A stretch of 18,528 bases of DNA, taken from contig JAYTPK010000127.1 of the NCBI GenBank assembly GCA_043747295.1, positions 1-18,528 of the forward strand, written 5' to 3'. Source of the stretch: JAAFIP01 sp043747295. Its GTDB lineage: Bacteria > Pseudomonadota > Gammaproteobacteria > Burkholderiales > Burkholderiaceae_C. The position numbers and the translations under genes are program-made. Below the pieces are notes generated by a model. The model did no database searches. It was not told the DNA's origin and saw only the letters and a program-made list of their open reading frames with translations. Below, piece after piece: positions 7,296 through 14,184 of this stretch; position 1 is the stretch's first letter; each line of letters starts with the position of its first letter.

Positions 7296-8957
7296 TCAAG
7301 CCTTAGCCTTCACATATCGCCCAGGTGCAGGCTCGATGACTTTGTATTTGGCGTTGCCGTAGGTTTTAGGTGCAGCAATCAGTTTGCCAGCGTGGGGCTT
7401 AACCCAAGCGCACCAGTCGTCCCACCAGCTGCCGGGCACTTCTTGGGCGGTTTTTAGCCAGTCGGACTGGGCTTTAGGAAACGCGCCTTCTTTGCCTACC
7501 CAGTGGCTGCGCTTTTTGGCAGCGGGCGGGTTGATGACGCCAGCAATGTGGCCGCTAGCACCCATCACAAAACGTTTTTTGCCGGGCAGCACTTGGGTGG
7601 ACGCATATGCACCGCCAACGGGCACGATATGGTCTTCGCGGCTGCCGTAGATGTAGACTGGCAGGTCGACTTTGCGCAGGTCTAGCTTGGTGCCGCACAC
7701 CAGTGCTTTGCCGGGCTTGATCAGGTTGTTCTCGTGATAGGTGTTGCGCAAATACCAGGTGTACATGGGGCCTGGCAGGTTGGTGCTGTCGCTGTTCCAG
7801 TACAGCAAGTCAAACGGTGGCGGGGTTTCGCCTTTTAAATAGTTGCCCACCACGTAGTTCCACACCAGCTCGTTGGGGCGCAAAAAGCTGAAGGTACTGG
7901 CCAGTTCTTGGCCTTTGAGCAAGCCACCTTGACCCATTTGCTGTTCGCGGTATTGCACAAACTGCTCGTCGATAAAGATGTCCAAAATACCGGTGTCGGT
8001 AAAGTCCAGCAGCGTGGTGAGCAGCGTGGCGCAGGCGACAGGCGAGGCACTAGCAGGCCCTTTGGAAGCTGTTTTGTTACCAGCTGGCGCGCGCGCAGCC
8101 AGCACGGCCAACGCAGTCGTCAGTATTGTGCCGCCTACGCAAAAGCCCAGCGCGTTGATTTGTTTGGATTTGGCAATCTCACCACAGGCCTTGATAGCTT
8201 GGATAGCGCCTTGCTCAATGTAGTCGTCCCACGTAGCGTTTTGCACTGATTCATCGGCGTTGCGCCAGCTGACCACAAAGGTGCGGTGGCCTTGTGCCAC
8301 CAAATGGCGCACCAGTGAGTTAGCAGGTTGCAAATCTAGGATGTAGTATTTGTTAATGCACGGCGGCACCACTAGGTAGGGTTTTTCAAACACTTTGGCC
8401 GTGAGCGGCTTGTATTCAATCAGCTGAAAAATAGAGTTTTCAAACACCACAGCGCCTTCAGTGGTGGCCACGTTACGGCCAATCTCAAACTTACTTTCGT
8501 CCGTCATCGACATGTGGCCCTGCTGCATATCGGCCAGCAGGTTTTGAATGCCTTTGCCAATGCTTTCGCCTTGGCTGTCGATGGCTTTTTTCATGGCATC
8601 GGGGTTGAGCGCTAAGTAGTTAGAGGGTGCTGTAGCGGCTAGCCATTGCTCTACGGCAAAGCGTATTTTGGCTTTGGCTTTAGCGTCGCCCTGCGCGGCA
8701 TCGGCCATGCCTAGCAAGGTGCGGGCGTTGAGCAAATATTGTTGTGCTGCAAAACTGGCGCTGGGGTTTTGTGCCCAAGCCTCAGCGGCAAAGCGCCTGT
8801 CGGTAATGGGGGCAATGGCGGATGTGGCTGAAGTGTTGGCAGCTTGGGCCCACAGCTCTTGGGCTTGTTTGACGTAGGTTTGCTGTAGTTCCAGCAGAAC
8901 TGCAGGGTCAAACTGAAACTGCTGGGACAAGTTGGCCCATGGTGATTCAAAATGCAT
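7296..8957 (-). CDS. phaC: Class I poly(3-hydroxyalkanoate) synthase
   Basis: The 553-residue enzyme polymerises (R)-3-hydroxybutyryl-CoA on PHB granules. The lipase-like box GFCVGG carries the nucleophile Cys273. Asp442 in YGSREDHIVP and His470 in GASGHIAGVINPP complete the triad. PFDLLYWNSDSTNLPGPM and KKRSHWVG are class I hallmarks. I chose ATG 8957 because GGAG lies five bases upstream; a longer frame starts at 8996 but lacks support. After the box there is a somewhat long, low-complexity loop (APAGNKTASKGPASASPVA) where the Cupriavidus enzyme has only a short segment. It is the first gene of phaCAB, with a promoter and palindrome just upstream, and is slightly shorter than the 589-residue Cupriavidus PhaC because of a shorter N terminus. 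Confidence 0.97.
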   Translation of the reverse strand: MHFESPWANLSQQFQFDPAVLLELQQTYVKQAQELWAQAANTSATSAIAPITDRRFAAEAWAQNPSASFAAQQYLLNARTLLGMADAAQGDAKAKAKIRFAVEQWLAATAPSNYLALNPDAMKKAIDSQGESIGKGIQNLLADMQQGHMSMTDESKFEIGRNVATTEGAVVFENSIFQLIEYKPLTAKVFEKPYLVVPPCINKYYILDLQPANSLVRHLVAQGHRTFVVSWRNADESVQNATWDDYIEQGAIQAIKACGEIAKSKQINALGFCVGGTILTTALAVLAARAPAGNKTASKGPASASPVACATLLTTLLDFTDTGILDIFIDEQFVQYREQQMGQGGLLKGQELASTFSFLRPNELVWNYVVGNYLKGETPPPFDLLYWNSDSTNLPGPMYTWYLRNTYHENNLIKPGKALVCGTKLDLRKVDLPVYIYGSREDHIVPVGGAYASTQVLPGKKRFVMGASGHIAGVINPPAAKKRSHWVGKEGAFPKAQSDWLKTAQEVPGSWWDDWCAWVKPHAGKLIAAPKTYGNAKYKVIEPAPGRYVKAKA

Positions 8958-8962
8958 GTTGT

Positions 8963-8966
8963 CTCC
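8963..8966 (-). promoter_or_regulatory. phaC: Shine-Dalgarno GGAG of phaC
   Basis: On the minus strand CCGGAGACAAC precedes ATG 8957. The GGAG with five-base spacing decides this start over the upstream ATG at 8996. Confidence 0.75.
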
Positions 8967-8998
8967 GGGTGGCGTGTCTGTGCACGCTGCTGGCATGT

Positions 8999-9014
8999 TT
9001 AGGGAATACCCTAA
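8999..9014. promoter_or_regulatory. 16-bp palindrome TTAGGG-N4-CCCTAA, candidate operator of phaC
   Basis: This is a perfect inverted repeat of six bases with spacer AATA. It abuts the candidate -10 element and would cover the expected transcription start of phaC. That position suits a repressor. The binding protein is unknown; a PHB-responsive regulator is only a guess. Confidence 0.5.
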
Positions 9015-9042
9015 GTATCGATGATTTAATGCTGCATGGCAA
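9014..9042 (-). promoter_or_regulatory. Candidate sigma-70 promoter of phaCAB
   Basis: On the minus strand TTGCCA (plus 9037-9042, five of six consensus bases) is followed by a 17-base spacer and GATACT (9014-9019, four of six). It points at phaC with an expected start near 9007, about 50 bases before the ATG. Confidence 0.55.
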
Positions 9043-9076
9043 CAATTAATTCGGCATAAGCTTAAACATCTTTGTT

Positions 9077-9107
9077 CTAGCTGCTATTGGCAGTTGGCTT
9101 ACCTACA
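9077..9107 (+). repeat. Possible degenerate copy of the palindromic repeat
   Basis: TAGCTGCTATTGGCAGT followed by TTGGCTTACCTAC resembles the 5' half of copy B, with the CTGC/GCAG hairpin retained. The right half is poorly matched, so chance similarity is possible. It lies in the spacer between phaC and the small membrane protein gene. Confidence 0.25.
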
Positions 9108-9120
9108 TTCTCACTTAAAT

Positions 9121-9501
9121 ATGTACCTTGTCGCAATAGCTTGGATTTATGTAGCCTTAATGATGGCCGTGGCAGAAGCTACCAATACCAACGGCACCGT
9201 GCTAGGGGCCATATTTACTTTTATCATTTATGGCCTCATCCCCGTCAGCATCGTCATTTACCTGATGCGCACGCCCGCGCGTAACCGAGAGCGCAAAGCG
9301 CGTGAACGCGCTGAGTGGGTAGAACAGCAAAACGCTATGGCCGCTGCAGACGCACCGCGTGAGGGTAATGCACCTAGCACTGCAGCAGCGCAAACTATCA
9401 GCAGCTCAGTCAACAACCCCGTCAGCCAGCCAGATGCAGGCAGCCATGCGCCCAGTGCTGCCCAGCCGGGCAGCGTCGCGCCGGTGCGAAAAGAACCGTG
9501 A
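9121..9501 (+). CDS. Small two-helix membrane protein of unknown function
   Basis: About 126 residues from ATG 9121; a TTG at 9094 is in frame but unattractive. Two hydrophobic helices, near residues 1-18 (MYLVAIAWIYVALMMAV) and 27-49, are separated by the polar turn ATNTNG. They are followed by a strongly basic, probably cytoplasmic segment (ARNRERKARERAEWVEQQ), then a Ser/Ala/Pro/Gln-rich tail to the stop. I recognise no family; short membrane proteins of this shape occur near pgeF in related bacteria as far as I recall. The final 96 bases overlap the end of pgeF on the other strand. The low-complexity tail is the antisense image of the conserved PgeF C terminus, so its sequence may be dictated by PgeF. 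No Shine-Dalgarno is evident. Confidence 0.7.
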   Translation: MYLVAIAWIYVALMMAVAEATNTNGTVLGAIFTFIIYGLIPVSIVIYLMRTPARNRERKARERAEWVEQQNAMAAADAPREGNAPSTAAAQTISSSVNNPVSQPDAGSHAPSAAQPGSVAPVRKEP

Positions 9502-10293
9502 CGGGTTGCCAACGGTGCACCAAGCGGCGCTGCCATCGTTGCCATAAATCTGCGTAAGGCCTAAAGAGAGTAAGCGTGCGCGTGCTAAGGCTGGCATGTT
9601 GGCTAAAAACTTATCAGGCGCACCTGAGGGCATGGGGAGTTTTTCAAAATACTGGTGGCTACCCGCCTGCTGGGCCACAAACACATCCCTCACCTCAGCA
9701 CCCACTTCAAACTGTGTAGGCCCAATGCACGGGCCCAGCCAAGCCATGATGTCATGTGGGCTAGACGCAGATGTTGATGTAGGGGCAGATGTTGATGTAG
9801 ACACAGGCGCTACACTATTTATAGCTGTCTGAGCAGTAAATGCTTGGACTACAGGCATAAAAGACTGGTAAACAGACTCTAAGACACCCACCCCACCCTG
9901 CCCCAGCAGCCCACGCCAGCCCGCGTGTGCAGCAGCTACGAAGCTGCCTGCACGGTCAGTAAAAAACACTGGCAAACAATCTGCCACCATCACGGTGCAG
10001 GCCACGCCGCGCTGTTGCGTAGTGCACGCATCGGCTTGCAGCCCGTCGGGTGTACCCAAGTTAACGGCCGCCACATCTACGCCATGCACTTGCTTTAAAA
10101 ACACCGCACGCGCGCCCAGTGCTTGTTGCAACTGATGACGATTTTTCGCTACATCGGCAGCGCGGTCGTTCACATGATCGCCCAAATTCAAACTATCAAA
10201 TGGCGCAGTAGACACACCACCTGCCCGCGTAGTAAACGCAGCGCGCACATGGGCGGGCGCGGGCCAATCGGGTTGTATTAAAGGTACAGGCAT
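9406..10293 (-). CDS. pgeF: Peptidoglycan editing factor PgeF (multicopper-oxidase-like, YfiH/DUF152)
   Basis: The 295-residue protein has the family zinc ligands His70 in KQVHGVD, Cys106 in VADCLPV and His123 in AAHAGWRG. It also has WLGPCIGP (185-192) and the C-terminal FFSHRRD...TGRMA signature. E. coli PgeF hydrolyses wrongly amidated L-Ser-containing peptidoglycan precursors; homologues were earlier called polyphenol oxidase or laccase. At about 295 residues it is longer than the usual 240-260. The excess is a loop at residues 144-180, made of palindromic repeat copy C (VVQAFTAQTAI, 148-158) plus a Ser/Thr tract from an 18-bp duplication. The last 96 bases overlap the small membrane protein gene convergently. 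The start ATG at 10293 lacks a strong ribosome site. An 8-bp repeat tract begins 37 bases upstream. Confidence 0.93.
   Translation of the reverse strand: MPVPLIQPDWPAPAHVRAAFTTRAGGVSTAPFDSLNLGDHVNDRAADVAKNRHQLQQALGARAVFLKQVHGVDVAAVNLGTPDGLQADACTTQQRGVACTVMVADCLPVFFTDRAGSFVAAAHAGWRGLLGQGGVGVLESVYQSFMPVVQAFTAQTAINSVAPVSTSTSAPTSTSASSPHDIMAWLGPCIGPTQFEVGAEVRDVFVAQQAGSHQYFEKLPMPSGAPDKFLANMPALARARLLSLGLTQIYGNDGSAAWCTVGNPSRFFSHRRDAARLGSTGRMAACIWLADGVVD
9767..9800 (+). repeat. 18-bp period tandem duplication inside pgeF
   Basis: GCAGATGTTGATGTAG occurs at 9767-9782 and again at 9785-9800. On the minus strand it encodes part of the STSTSAPTSTSA tract of PgeF. The unit is a multiple of three, so copy-number change would keep the frame. 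Confidence 0.85.
9816..9863 (+). repeat. Palindromic repeat copy C, inside pgeF
   Basis: It shares GAGCAGTAAATGCTTGGACTA with copy B but has weaker stems (CTGTC/AGCAG and a damaged right hairpin). It is translated on the minus strand as VVQAFTAQTAI, the same frame as copy A, in a loop between PgeF motifs HAGWRG and LGPCIGP. Confidence 0.85.
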
Positions 10294-10330
10294 TTTTAAA
10301 TCTCTAGCGGCGGTGCAGCGTAGTGTCGCT

Positions 10331-10397
10331 GGCTCATTGGCTCATTGGCTCATTGGCTCATTGGCTCATTGGCTCATTGGCTCATTGGCTCATTGGC
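10331..10397 (+). repeat. 8-bp simple sequence repeat, eight units of GGCTCATT
   Basis: Eight perfect head-to-tail copies are followed by a partial GGC. The tract fills the divergent spacer between pgeF (start 10293, minus) and the flavoprotein gene (start 10460, plus). Unit-number changes would alter promoter spacing for either gene. Confidence 0.95.
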
Positions 10398-10459
10398 ACT
10401 GTACCTTATAGTCTGCTACGATAATTTTTACCTTTTATCTTTCACGCACAGGCCACCCC

Positions 10460-11903
10460 ATGAAAACCACTGAAACAGATTACCTTGTGATTGGCAGCGG
10501 CGCATCGGGCATGGCCTTTGTGGACACACTGGTGCAAGAGACCGATGCCCACATTACCATCGTAGACCGCCACGCCAAACCCGGCGGCCACTGGAACGAT
10601 GCTTACCCCTTTGTTGCGCTACACCAGCCGTCGGCTTTTTACGGTGTCAACTCGATGGAGCTGGGCACCCGCAGCAAAGATACCTTTGGCGTGAACCAAG
10701 GCCTGTACGAGCTGGCCTCGGGCCCCGAGGTAAGCGGCTACTACGACAAAGTGATGCACCAAAAGCTGCTGCCCACAGGCCGCGTAAGCTACCACCCCAT
10801 GTGCAATTACTTGGGCGACGGTAAATTTGTGTCGCTGCTTTCAGGCCAGCAAACCCAAGTGACCGTGCGCAAAAAAACTGGTCGACGCTAATTATTTTGG
10901 TCCCAGCGTGCCAGCCACCCACACGCCCCAATTTAAAGTAGCTGATGGCGTGCGCATGGTTACGCCCACAGGTTTAGCCCAGCTGTGGCAGCGCCCCGAT
11001 CAATTGCAAAATCAACTGCAAAATCAGCCTGCCCACTACGCCATTTTGGGTGCTGGCAAAACAGCGATGGACGTAGGTATTTGGCTGCTGAACTGCGGCG
11101 CAGCGCCAGAATCTATCAGTTGGGTGATGCCGCGCGACTCGTGGCTAGTTAACCGCATCACCACGCAGCCAAGTGCAGAGTTTTTTAACCACTCCATTGG
11201 CGGGCAAGCCGCGCAAATGCAAGCCATGGCCGAGGCTACCAGCATTGAAGACATGTTTTTGCGTCTAGAGGCCTGCGGACAAATGCTGCGCATTGACCCG
11301 CAGCACACGCCCACCATGTTTCACTACGCCACCATCTCGGTAGGCGAGGTAGCGCAACTGCGCCGCATTACCCAAGTCATTCGCATGGGCCGCGTGCAAG
11401 CCATCGAGGCAGGCGCTTTGGTGATGGCACAAGGCCGCCAAACCATGCATGCCAACACGCTGTACATCGACTGCACCGCGTCGGCGGTAGAGCCCCGGCC
11501 CCTGCTGCCGATTTTTCAAGACAACAGCATTGTGCTGCAACTGGTGCGTGCGCCACTGCCCACTTTTAGCTCTGCCATGATTGCGTATGTGGAGGCGCAC
11601 TACGACACCGATGCGCAAAAAAACCAACTGTGCGGCAACGTGCCCTTTCCCACCAGTATTGCTGGCTACGCACGCGCCAGCATGGCCAATATAGCCAACC
11701 AAATGCAGTGGGCGCAAGACAAAACCCTGCGCAACTGGATACGCGACAGTCGCCTAGACGGCTTTGGCAAACTACTGACCAGCGTAGACCCCAGCGATAC
11801 CGAAAAAATGACCATCCTGGGCAAAATGCGCCATTACGCTATGGCTGCAGCGGGTAATGTACCCAAGCTGCTGGCGGCTGAAGCACAGCGCGCTGGTGCT
11901 TAG
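10460..11903 (+). pseudogene. FAD/NAD(P)-binding oxidoreductase, one-base frameshift
   Basis: The first frame (10460-10891) has a FAD-type Rossmann motif VIGSGASGMAF near residue 11 and GGHWNDAYPFVALHQPSAFYG, as in flavin monooxygenase-like proteins. It stops shortly after a run of seven A at 10871-10877. Removing one A joins VRKK to LVDANYFGPSVPATHTPQ and continues without break to 11903, giving about 480 residues. The second frame has its own dinucleotide motif AILGAGKTAMDVGIWLL. The seamless join and the coherent protein on both sides show a single gene disrupted in a homopolymer. Three explanations fit: a sequencing or assembly error, a real inactivating indel, or slippage that restores the frame in some transcripts. 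The substrate is unknown. The 8-bp repeat tract lies 62 bases upstream of the ATG. Confidence 0.85.
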
Positions 11904-12026
11904 ATCAAGCTTTGTCTGCGCAACGATGGAGCTTCGTGCTTCATATCAGCGTACTTTTAGGGTTTTGTACGCCGCCGGCCTGATCCCGCGAAGCCAAGCA
12001 ACACCCGTCAACTGCACAAAAAACTG

Positions 12027-12674
12027 TCACTCAAAATCAGGGCAATTTTTAGGCTGCGCTTTGTCAAAAGCAGGCAGTTGCATACAGGCTTCAAACGCGG
12101 CCATGGTGCGTGGCAGGTTGCTAAAGTCGCAGTCAAAGCGTTGGCCGTTAAAAATTTGCGGGATGAGGCAGCAGTCTGCCAGCGTGGGCGTATCGCCGTA
12201 GCAATATTTGCCAGCAGGCGCTTGACTTGACAGCTGTGTTAGCTGCTTTTCAAAACTAACCAAGCCCTCGCGCACCCAGTGGCGGTACCAGGCGGTTTTG
12301 GTGTCTTCGTCAACTTTAAGCGGGCCGGTCAAATACTTCAATACACGCAGGTTGTTCAGCGGGTGGATCTCGCAGGCAATGCTTTGCGCCAGCGCACGCA
12401 CGCGGTGGCGGCCCAGTGCGTCAGCGGGCAGCAGTGCGGGCGTGGGGTGGGTTTCGTCCAAATACTCGATGATGGCCATGGACTGGCTGAGCCTCTGCGT
12501 GCCAGTATCTAGCAGCGGCACCAAGCCGTCGGCGGCTAAGGCGGCGTATTGAGGCTTTTTATGTTCACCTTTGGCCAGGTGCACACTGATGTATTCAAAA
12601 GGAATGCCTTTAAGGTTGAGCGCGATACGCACGCGAAACGAGGCAGATGAGCGGCAAAAGTTATAGAGTTTCAT
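12027..12674 (-). CDS. maiA: Maleylacetoacetate isomerase (zeta-class glutathione transferase)
   Basis: The 215-residue protein has the zeta-class signature SSASFRVRIAL at 9-19, the glutathione-site VPLLDTG and QSMAIIEYLDE in the thioredoxin fold, and an all-helical C-terminal domain including GDTPTLADCCLIPQIFN. Zeta-class enzymes isomerise maleylacetoacetate (tyrosine and homogentisate pathway) or maleylpyruvate (gentisate pathway) using glutathione, in the cytoplasm. Length is normal. It is transcribed divergently from the Rieske oxygenase gene and convergently with the broken flavoprotein gene. The neighbourhood suggests aromatic catabolism, but no ring-cleavage or fumarylacetoacetase gene is in view, so the exact pathway is undetermined. 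Confidence 0.92.
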   Translation of the reverse strand: MKLYNFCRSSASFRVRIALNLKGIPFEYISVHLAKGEHKKPQYAALAADGLVPLLDTGTQRLSQSMAIIEYLDETHPTPALLPADALGRHRVRALAQSIACEIHPLNNLRVLKYLTGPLKVDEDTKTAWYRHWVREGLVSFEKQLTQLSSQAPAGKYCYGDTPTLADCCLIPQIFNGQRFDCDFSNLPRTMAAFEACMQLPAFDKAQPKNCPDFE

Positions 12675-12729
12675 GATCGTAAGGATAACCCGGTTGCTCT
12701 ATGATGGGTACGCAAATATCATTCAAACA

Positions 12730-14157
12730 GTGAAAAAAGAACTTAACGACCTCCTAACCCAAGTAGGCCCCGGCACTGGCTGTGGCGCGCTGATGCGGCA
12801 ATATTGGCAACCCGTGGCATTGGTAGATGAATTTAACCCTGCGCTAGACCCGCGCATGGCCACCCCGCAAGGGCCGCGGCCCATCAAAGCCATGCGGGCG
12901 CTGGGGCAAGATTTTGTGCTGTTTCAAAACGCACCTGCAGTCGATGGCAGCATTAGCTGGGGCCTGCTAGACCGCGACTGCCCACACCGTGGTGCAGACC
13001 TGAGTTTTGCGCGCTATGAAATTGCATTAGACAACGCAGGGCAGACATCCACCGGCATCCGCTGCCCGTTTCATGGCTGGAAGTTTGACTCCACAGGGCA
13101 ATGCGTTGAAACCCCAGCAGAGCCCGAGGGCAGCACGCTGTGCACACGCATACAACAGCGCAGCTACCCGGTAGTAGAAAAATCAGGCGTGCTGTTTGCC
13201 TGGCTGGGCAACGAGGGCAGCACACCGCCACCGTTTCCTGCTTTTGATTGCTTTGCCGCGCCTGCCAGCCACACCTTTGCATTTAAAGGCTTGTGGCAAG
13301 CCAACTGGTTGCAAGCTTTTGAAGTAGGTATTGACCCCGCGCACCCCTCGTTTTTACACCGCTTTTTTAACGATGCAGCTTTGGATGAAGTGGGTGACAA
13401 CGCAGGTGGCAAGCAGTTTCGCAGCGCCAGCGCGGGTGATGTGGATGGACAAAGTAACGGTGAGAAGTGGCCCATGACCCGCGTGATGCGCGAGCTGCAC
13501 CGCCCCGATATTCGATGTGATGCCACACCATCTGGCATGCGGCTTACCGCATTGCGCGCCTTAAGCGACACCACTGTGCACGTGCGCGTGACGAATGCAA
13601 TTTACCCGCACACCTTTGTCATTCCGCTGTCTGAGACGATGACGATTACGCAAATGCACCTGCCCGTGGACGACACCCACACTTACTGGTACAGCTTCTT
13701 TACCAGCTACGGCGGCCCGGTAGATAAAGAGGCCATGCGCGCACAGCGCCTGCAATACATCACCCTACCTGACTACGTGCCCATAGCAGGCCGCCACAAC
13801 GCCTGGGGCTTTAACGCTGCCGAGCAGCAAACCAGCACCTACCTGGGCATGGGTGAGGACGACATCAATGTGCACGACCAATGGGCTGTTGAGAGCATGG
13901 GCGCAGTGCAAGACCGCACGCGTGAACACTTGGGCACGAGCGACAAAGTCATCATGGCTAACCGCCGCGTGCTGCAAAAAGCCATTGACACCGTGGCAGC
14001 AGGCGGCACCGCACCCTTTGCCGCCGACGCTGCGCAGGCTGCACACATGACAGGACCAGACACCATCGACGGCTTTGCGCCAGCAGCCAGTTGGCAAGAC
14101 TGGTGGCAAGCGCAGGCTGATAAAAAACGCGCTGCAACGCCTTGGACTAAAAAATAA
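12730..14157 (+). CDS. Rieske non-heme iron oxygenase, alpha subunit
   Basis: About 475 residues from GTG 12730. The Rieske cluster ligands are Cys84 and His86 (DCPHRGA) and Cys112 and His115 (CPFHGW). The mononuclear iron site has the D-x2-H-x4-H spacing of naphthalene dioxygenase, here Asp202, His205, His210 in GIDPAHPSFLH. The N-terminal NDLLTQVGPGT and RQYWQPVAL are typical of the single-subunit phthalate/vanillate-type oxygenases, which need no beta subunit. The start is uncertain: ATG 12673 and TTG 12694 are in frame upstream, and ATG 12673 would overlap the maiA start by two bases. I prefer GTG because homologues begin just before the NDLL segment. It is followed after 27 bases by the glutamine-synthetase-like gene. 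The substrate is unknown; hydroxylation or oxidative demethylation are both possible. Confidence 0.88.
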   Translation: MKKELNDLLTQVGPGTGCGALMRQYWQPVALVDEFNPALDPRMATPQGPRPIKAMRALGQDFVLFQNAPAVDGSISWGLLDRDCPHRGADLSFARYEIALDNAGQTSTGIRCPFHGWKFDSTGQCVETPAEPEGSTLCTRIQQRSYPVVEKSGVLFAWLGNEGSTPPPFPAFDCFAAPASHTFAFKGLWQANWLQAFEVGIDPAHPSFLHRFFNDAALDEVGDNAGGKQFRSASAGDVDGQSNGEKWPMTRVMRELHRPDIRCDATPSGMRLTALRALSDTTVHVRVTNAIYPHTFVIPLSETMTITQMHLPVDDTHTYWYSFFTSYGGPVDKEAMRAQRLQYITLPDYVPIAGRHNAWGFNAAEQQTSTYLGMGEDDINVHDQWAVESMGAVQDRTREHLGTSDKVIMANRRVLQKAIDTVAAGGTAPFAADAAQAAHMTGPDTIDGFAPAASWQDWWQAQADKKRAATPWTKK

Positions 14158-14184
14158 GCTCCCTAAAAACAGAAACATAAAAGC

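Noticed and set aside
10908..11903. Independent gene starting at GTG 10908
   Set aside because: The frame continues upstream into LVDANYFGPSV and joins the first flavoprotein half after removal of one A, so it is the second half of one gene.
11949..11972. Hairpin GCGTAC/GTACGC between the flavoprotein gene and maiA
   Set aside because: Only six pairs, a 12-base loop and no T-tract; could be chance in the 123-base convergent gap.
12672..12675. Overlapping divergent starts of maiA and the Rieske gene
   Set aside because: This depends on ATG 12673, whose first 19 codons look unlike family N termini; GTG 12730 is preferred.
14130..14155. CTTGGACTAAAAAAT at the Rieske gene 3' end as another repeat copy
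   Set aside because: Only about nine bases match the repeat core and no stems are present.
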